Source: Bacillota bacterium (GTDB lineage: Bacteria; Bacillota; Bacilli; Paenibacillales; NBRC-103111). From it: a stretch of 64,000 nucleotides of DNA. The stretch is taken from NCBI GenBank assembly GCA_023386955.1, contig JAEWIS010000023.1, forward strand, positions 571,907 to 635,906, written 5' to 3'. The notes below the pieces were generated by a model. The model saw nothing but the letters and a program-made list of their open reading frames with translations. It made no database searches and had not been told where the DNA came from. Below are positions 62,740-64,000 of the stretch, piece by piece (the stretch's first letter is position 1; each line of letters opens with the position of its first letter). The position numbers and the translations under genes are program-made.

Positions 62740-63578
62740 ATTGGCTCTTGGGATTGGCGGGCAGCATGCTGATAACGTCGGCAGCTTATTGGAAAAGATC
62801 CCTGTCGCTTACCGGTGCTGCTGCAGCTATAGGAGTCGGTACACTGCTGTATGCCCTAGGAAGTTTGCCTTGGTTCGGACTGATGATCGGCTTCTTTATA
62901 TCCTCATCGGCCTTGACCAAGTGGAAAAAGCACAAGAAGGAGCAAGCGGAGCGAAAGTATGAAAAATCCGGCCGGCGCGATGCGGGGCAGGTGTTTGCCA
63001 ACGGGGGGCTTGGGGCATTTCTATGCTTACTGTCCGCTTGGAGACCGGAAATGTGGATATGGCCTGCAGCTTATATCGGTGTGATGTCCGCAGTAACCGC
63101 CGATACATGGGCTACCGAAATCGGGGGTTTAAGCAGGCGGCTTCCCCGTTCCATTTTAACCGGCAAGCAGGTAAGTAAAGGCACCTCCGGAGCAGTCACC
63201 TGGTTAGGCTGGGGAGCTTCCCTGGCGGGCGGGCTGTTCATTGGTGCGTTGGGTATGCTATTGGCTGGTTTATCCTCCACAACAGTCCCATGGGTTCCTG
63301 GCGGGGAAGCATATAGCTGGGGGATTATACCTGCCGCGATGGTTGCAGGCTGGTTAGCCTCCAATGCGGATTCACTGCTTGGTGCAAGTGTTCAGGCCCT
63401 TTACCGTTGCCCGGAGTGCGGTCTTGAAGTGGAGGGGCACAGCCACTGCTCCCGCCGGACTGTTCTGATCCGAGGGTGGAGATGGATGAACAACGATGCT
63501 GTGAATATCATCAGCTCAGCCGCCGGCGGGGGTATAATGGTATTGCTTCTTTATCTGGTACATATTATCGGGAAATGA
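62736..63578 (+). CDS. DUF92 family membrane protein
   Basis: A 280-residue integral membrane protein of the DUF92/TIGR00297 family, about six TM segments. Typical are 'SAAYWKRSLSLTGAAAAIGV', 'ANGGLGAFLCLLSAW', 'TADTWATEIGGLSRRLPRSI', 'GTSGAVTWLGWGASLAGG' and 'NADSLLGASVQALYRCPECG' with a cysteine pair. Plant and cyanobacterial homologues include phytyl-phosphate kinases, so a lipid-phosphate kinase-like role is possible but unproven. It is translationally coupled to the YdcF gene. The stop lies in a 10-bp hairpin. Confidence 0.85.
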   Translation: MNWLLGLAGSMLITSAAYWKRSLSLTGAAAAIGVGTLLYALGSLPWFGLMIGFFISSSALTKWKKHKKEQAERKYEKSGRRDAGQVFANGGLGAFLCLLSAWRPEMWIWPAAYIGVMSAVTADTWATEIGGLSRRLPRSILTGKQVSKGTSGAVTWLGWGASLAGGLFIGALGMLLAGLSSTTVPWVPGGEAYSWGIIPAAMVAGWLASNADSLLGASVQALYRCPECGLEVEGHSHCSRRTVLIRGWRWMNNDAVNIISSAAGGGIMVLLLYLVHIIGK

Positions 63579-63597
63579 ACCAATCATTCATTTCCCG
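63569..63597 (+). other. Hairpin covering the DUF92 stop codon
   Basis: Perfect 10-bp arms (63569-63578 with 63588-63597); no T-run. The stop TGA (63576-63578) closes the left arm. Confidence 0.7.
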
Positions 63598-63699
63598 GGC
63601 GAGCGCATAACTCGATGAATAACGACTGCGCTTGCGAACGCTGGCGAAATGGCAGTTGGATGAGTAAAACGCCGTCACAGAATAGACGCTTTTGCTCTC

Positions 63700-63728
63700 T
63701 TGTTTTCTTGTGTAAAACATGATAAATT
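63700..63728 (+). promoter_or_regulatory. rRNA promoter P1
   Basis: TTGTTT (63700-63705), 17-bp spacer, TAAATT (63723-63728). Confidence 0.65.
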
Positions 63729-63792
63729 AGATTTCGCCGCCAAAACAGACGGCAGCATCGACAAAAAGCTGCAAGGATCGAAAAAATAGTTC

Positions 63793-63821
63793 TTGCATTA
63801 ATAGAGTCGATGTGATAAAGT
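63793..63821 (+). promoter_or_regulatory. rRNA promoter P2
   Basis: TTGCAT (63793-63798), 17-bp spacer, TAAAGT (63816-63821), 93 bp after P1. Tandem promoters are usual for Bacillus rrn operons. Confidence 0.7.
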
Positions 63822-63840
63822 TTTAGAGCACTGGACAAGA

Positions 63841-63937
63841 GCTCCTTGAAAACTGAACAACGAGCAGCAAAACAATGAAGCCAAACGTTTGAACAATTGA
63901 GCAATCAGCTCTAACATAACGGTCCTTCGGGGCCACT
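63841..63937 (+). promoter_or_regulatory. rRNA leader with boxA-like sequence
   Basis: GCTCCTTGAAAACTGAAC at about 63841 matches the boxA antitermination sequence of Bacillus rrn leaders. A small hairpin GGTCC-TTCG-GGGCC lies just before the mature 16S 5' end. Confidence 0.65.
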
Positions 63938-64000
63938 TTTATGGAGAGTTTGATCCTGGCTCAGGACGAACGCTGGCGGCGTGCCTAATACATGCAAGTC
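63938..64000 (+). rRNA. rrs: 16S ribosomal RNA, 5' end (cut by window edge)
   Basis: The standard bacterial 16S start, with the 27F primer site AGAGTTTGATCCTGGCTCAG at 63945-63964, then GACGAACGCTGGCGGCGTGC and ending at ATGCAAGTC. The mature end is placed at TTTATGGAGAG by comparison with Bacillus. Only the first 60 or so bases are present, too few to name a genus. Confidence 0.98.

Overview
The window looks like a chromosomal segment of a facultatively anaerobic, spore-forming member of the Bacillales, most likely Paenibacillus or a close relative. The signs are coding sequence of mid-to-high GC (roughly 55% by eye), consensus AGGAGG ribosome binding sites with many GTG and TTG starts, MotAB, a BmrC/BmrD-type exporter pair, a YesM/YesN two-component pair, a YheC/YheD-type spore protein, and a Bacillus-like rRNA leader leading into a 16S gene cut by the right edge. 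There is no prophage, insertion sequence, CRISPR array or tRNA.

Layout. 0-6 kb: end of a TPR protein, an OmpR/EnvZ-type two-component system, a secreted NlpC/P60 hydrolase, and a class V aminotransferase whose 3' end runs into an opposing CRP/FNR regulator. 6-9.2 kb: nitrosative-stress block of that regulator, a divergent histidine-rich iron-sulfur protein, hybrid cluster protein (hcp), and a small ferredoxin. 9.3-17.3 kb: MFS transporter, exonuclease, glutamate racemase, UPF0173 hydrolase, and the BmrCD-like heterodimeric exporter. 17.3-22.3 kb: DNA-maintenance cluster of tag, a Sir2 deacetylase translationally coupled to a PglX/Eco57I-like adenine methyltransferase, and ung. 22.3-29 kb: VanW, GNAT, SanA-like, an ABC ATPase, udk, AIM24, a small YpbS-like protein and motAB. 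29-38.5 kb: YesMN pair, then a four-gene MacAB/FtsX-like exporter with two ATPases, the second carrying a C-terminal AbrB-like domain. 38.5-50 kb: polar amino acid ABC importer, phosphodiesterase, DegV, alpha/beta hydrolase, pyrK-pyrD, and assorted hydrolases. 50-61.7 kb: hydrogen-fermentation module. 61.9-64 kb: YdcF and DUF92 membrane proteins, tandem rRNA promoters, 16S start.

How the genes work together. The clearest system is anaerobic. A two-chain pyruvate:ferredoxin oxidoreductase (gamma-delta plus alpha-beta) sits just upstream of a trimeric NAD-linked, probably electron-bifurcating, [FeFe]-hydrogenase (hydC-hydB-hydA), a TM1266-like small protein and the maturases HydG and HydF. HydE is not in the window. 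Reduced ferredoxin from pyruvate, plus NADH, would be turned into H2. Palindromes of CRP/FNR type lie upstream of the hcp operon, PFOR and hydF, and two Fur-like boxes lie upstream of PFOR, suggesting that redox, NO and iron signals shape this part of the genome. These regulatory assignments are motif readings made by eye.

Less expected features are the orphan Sir2/PglX-like pair, the ATPase-AbrB fusion, two stop codons sharing one perfect terminator, a cluster of small palindromic repeats, and a 50-bp-spaced direct repeat.
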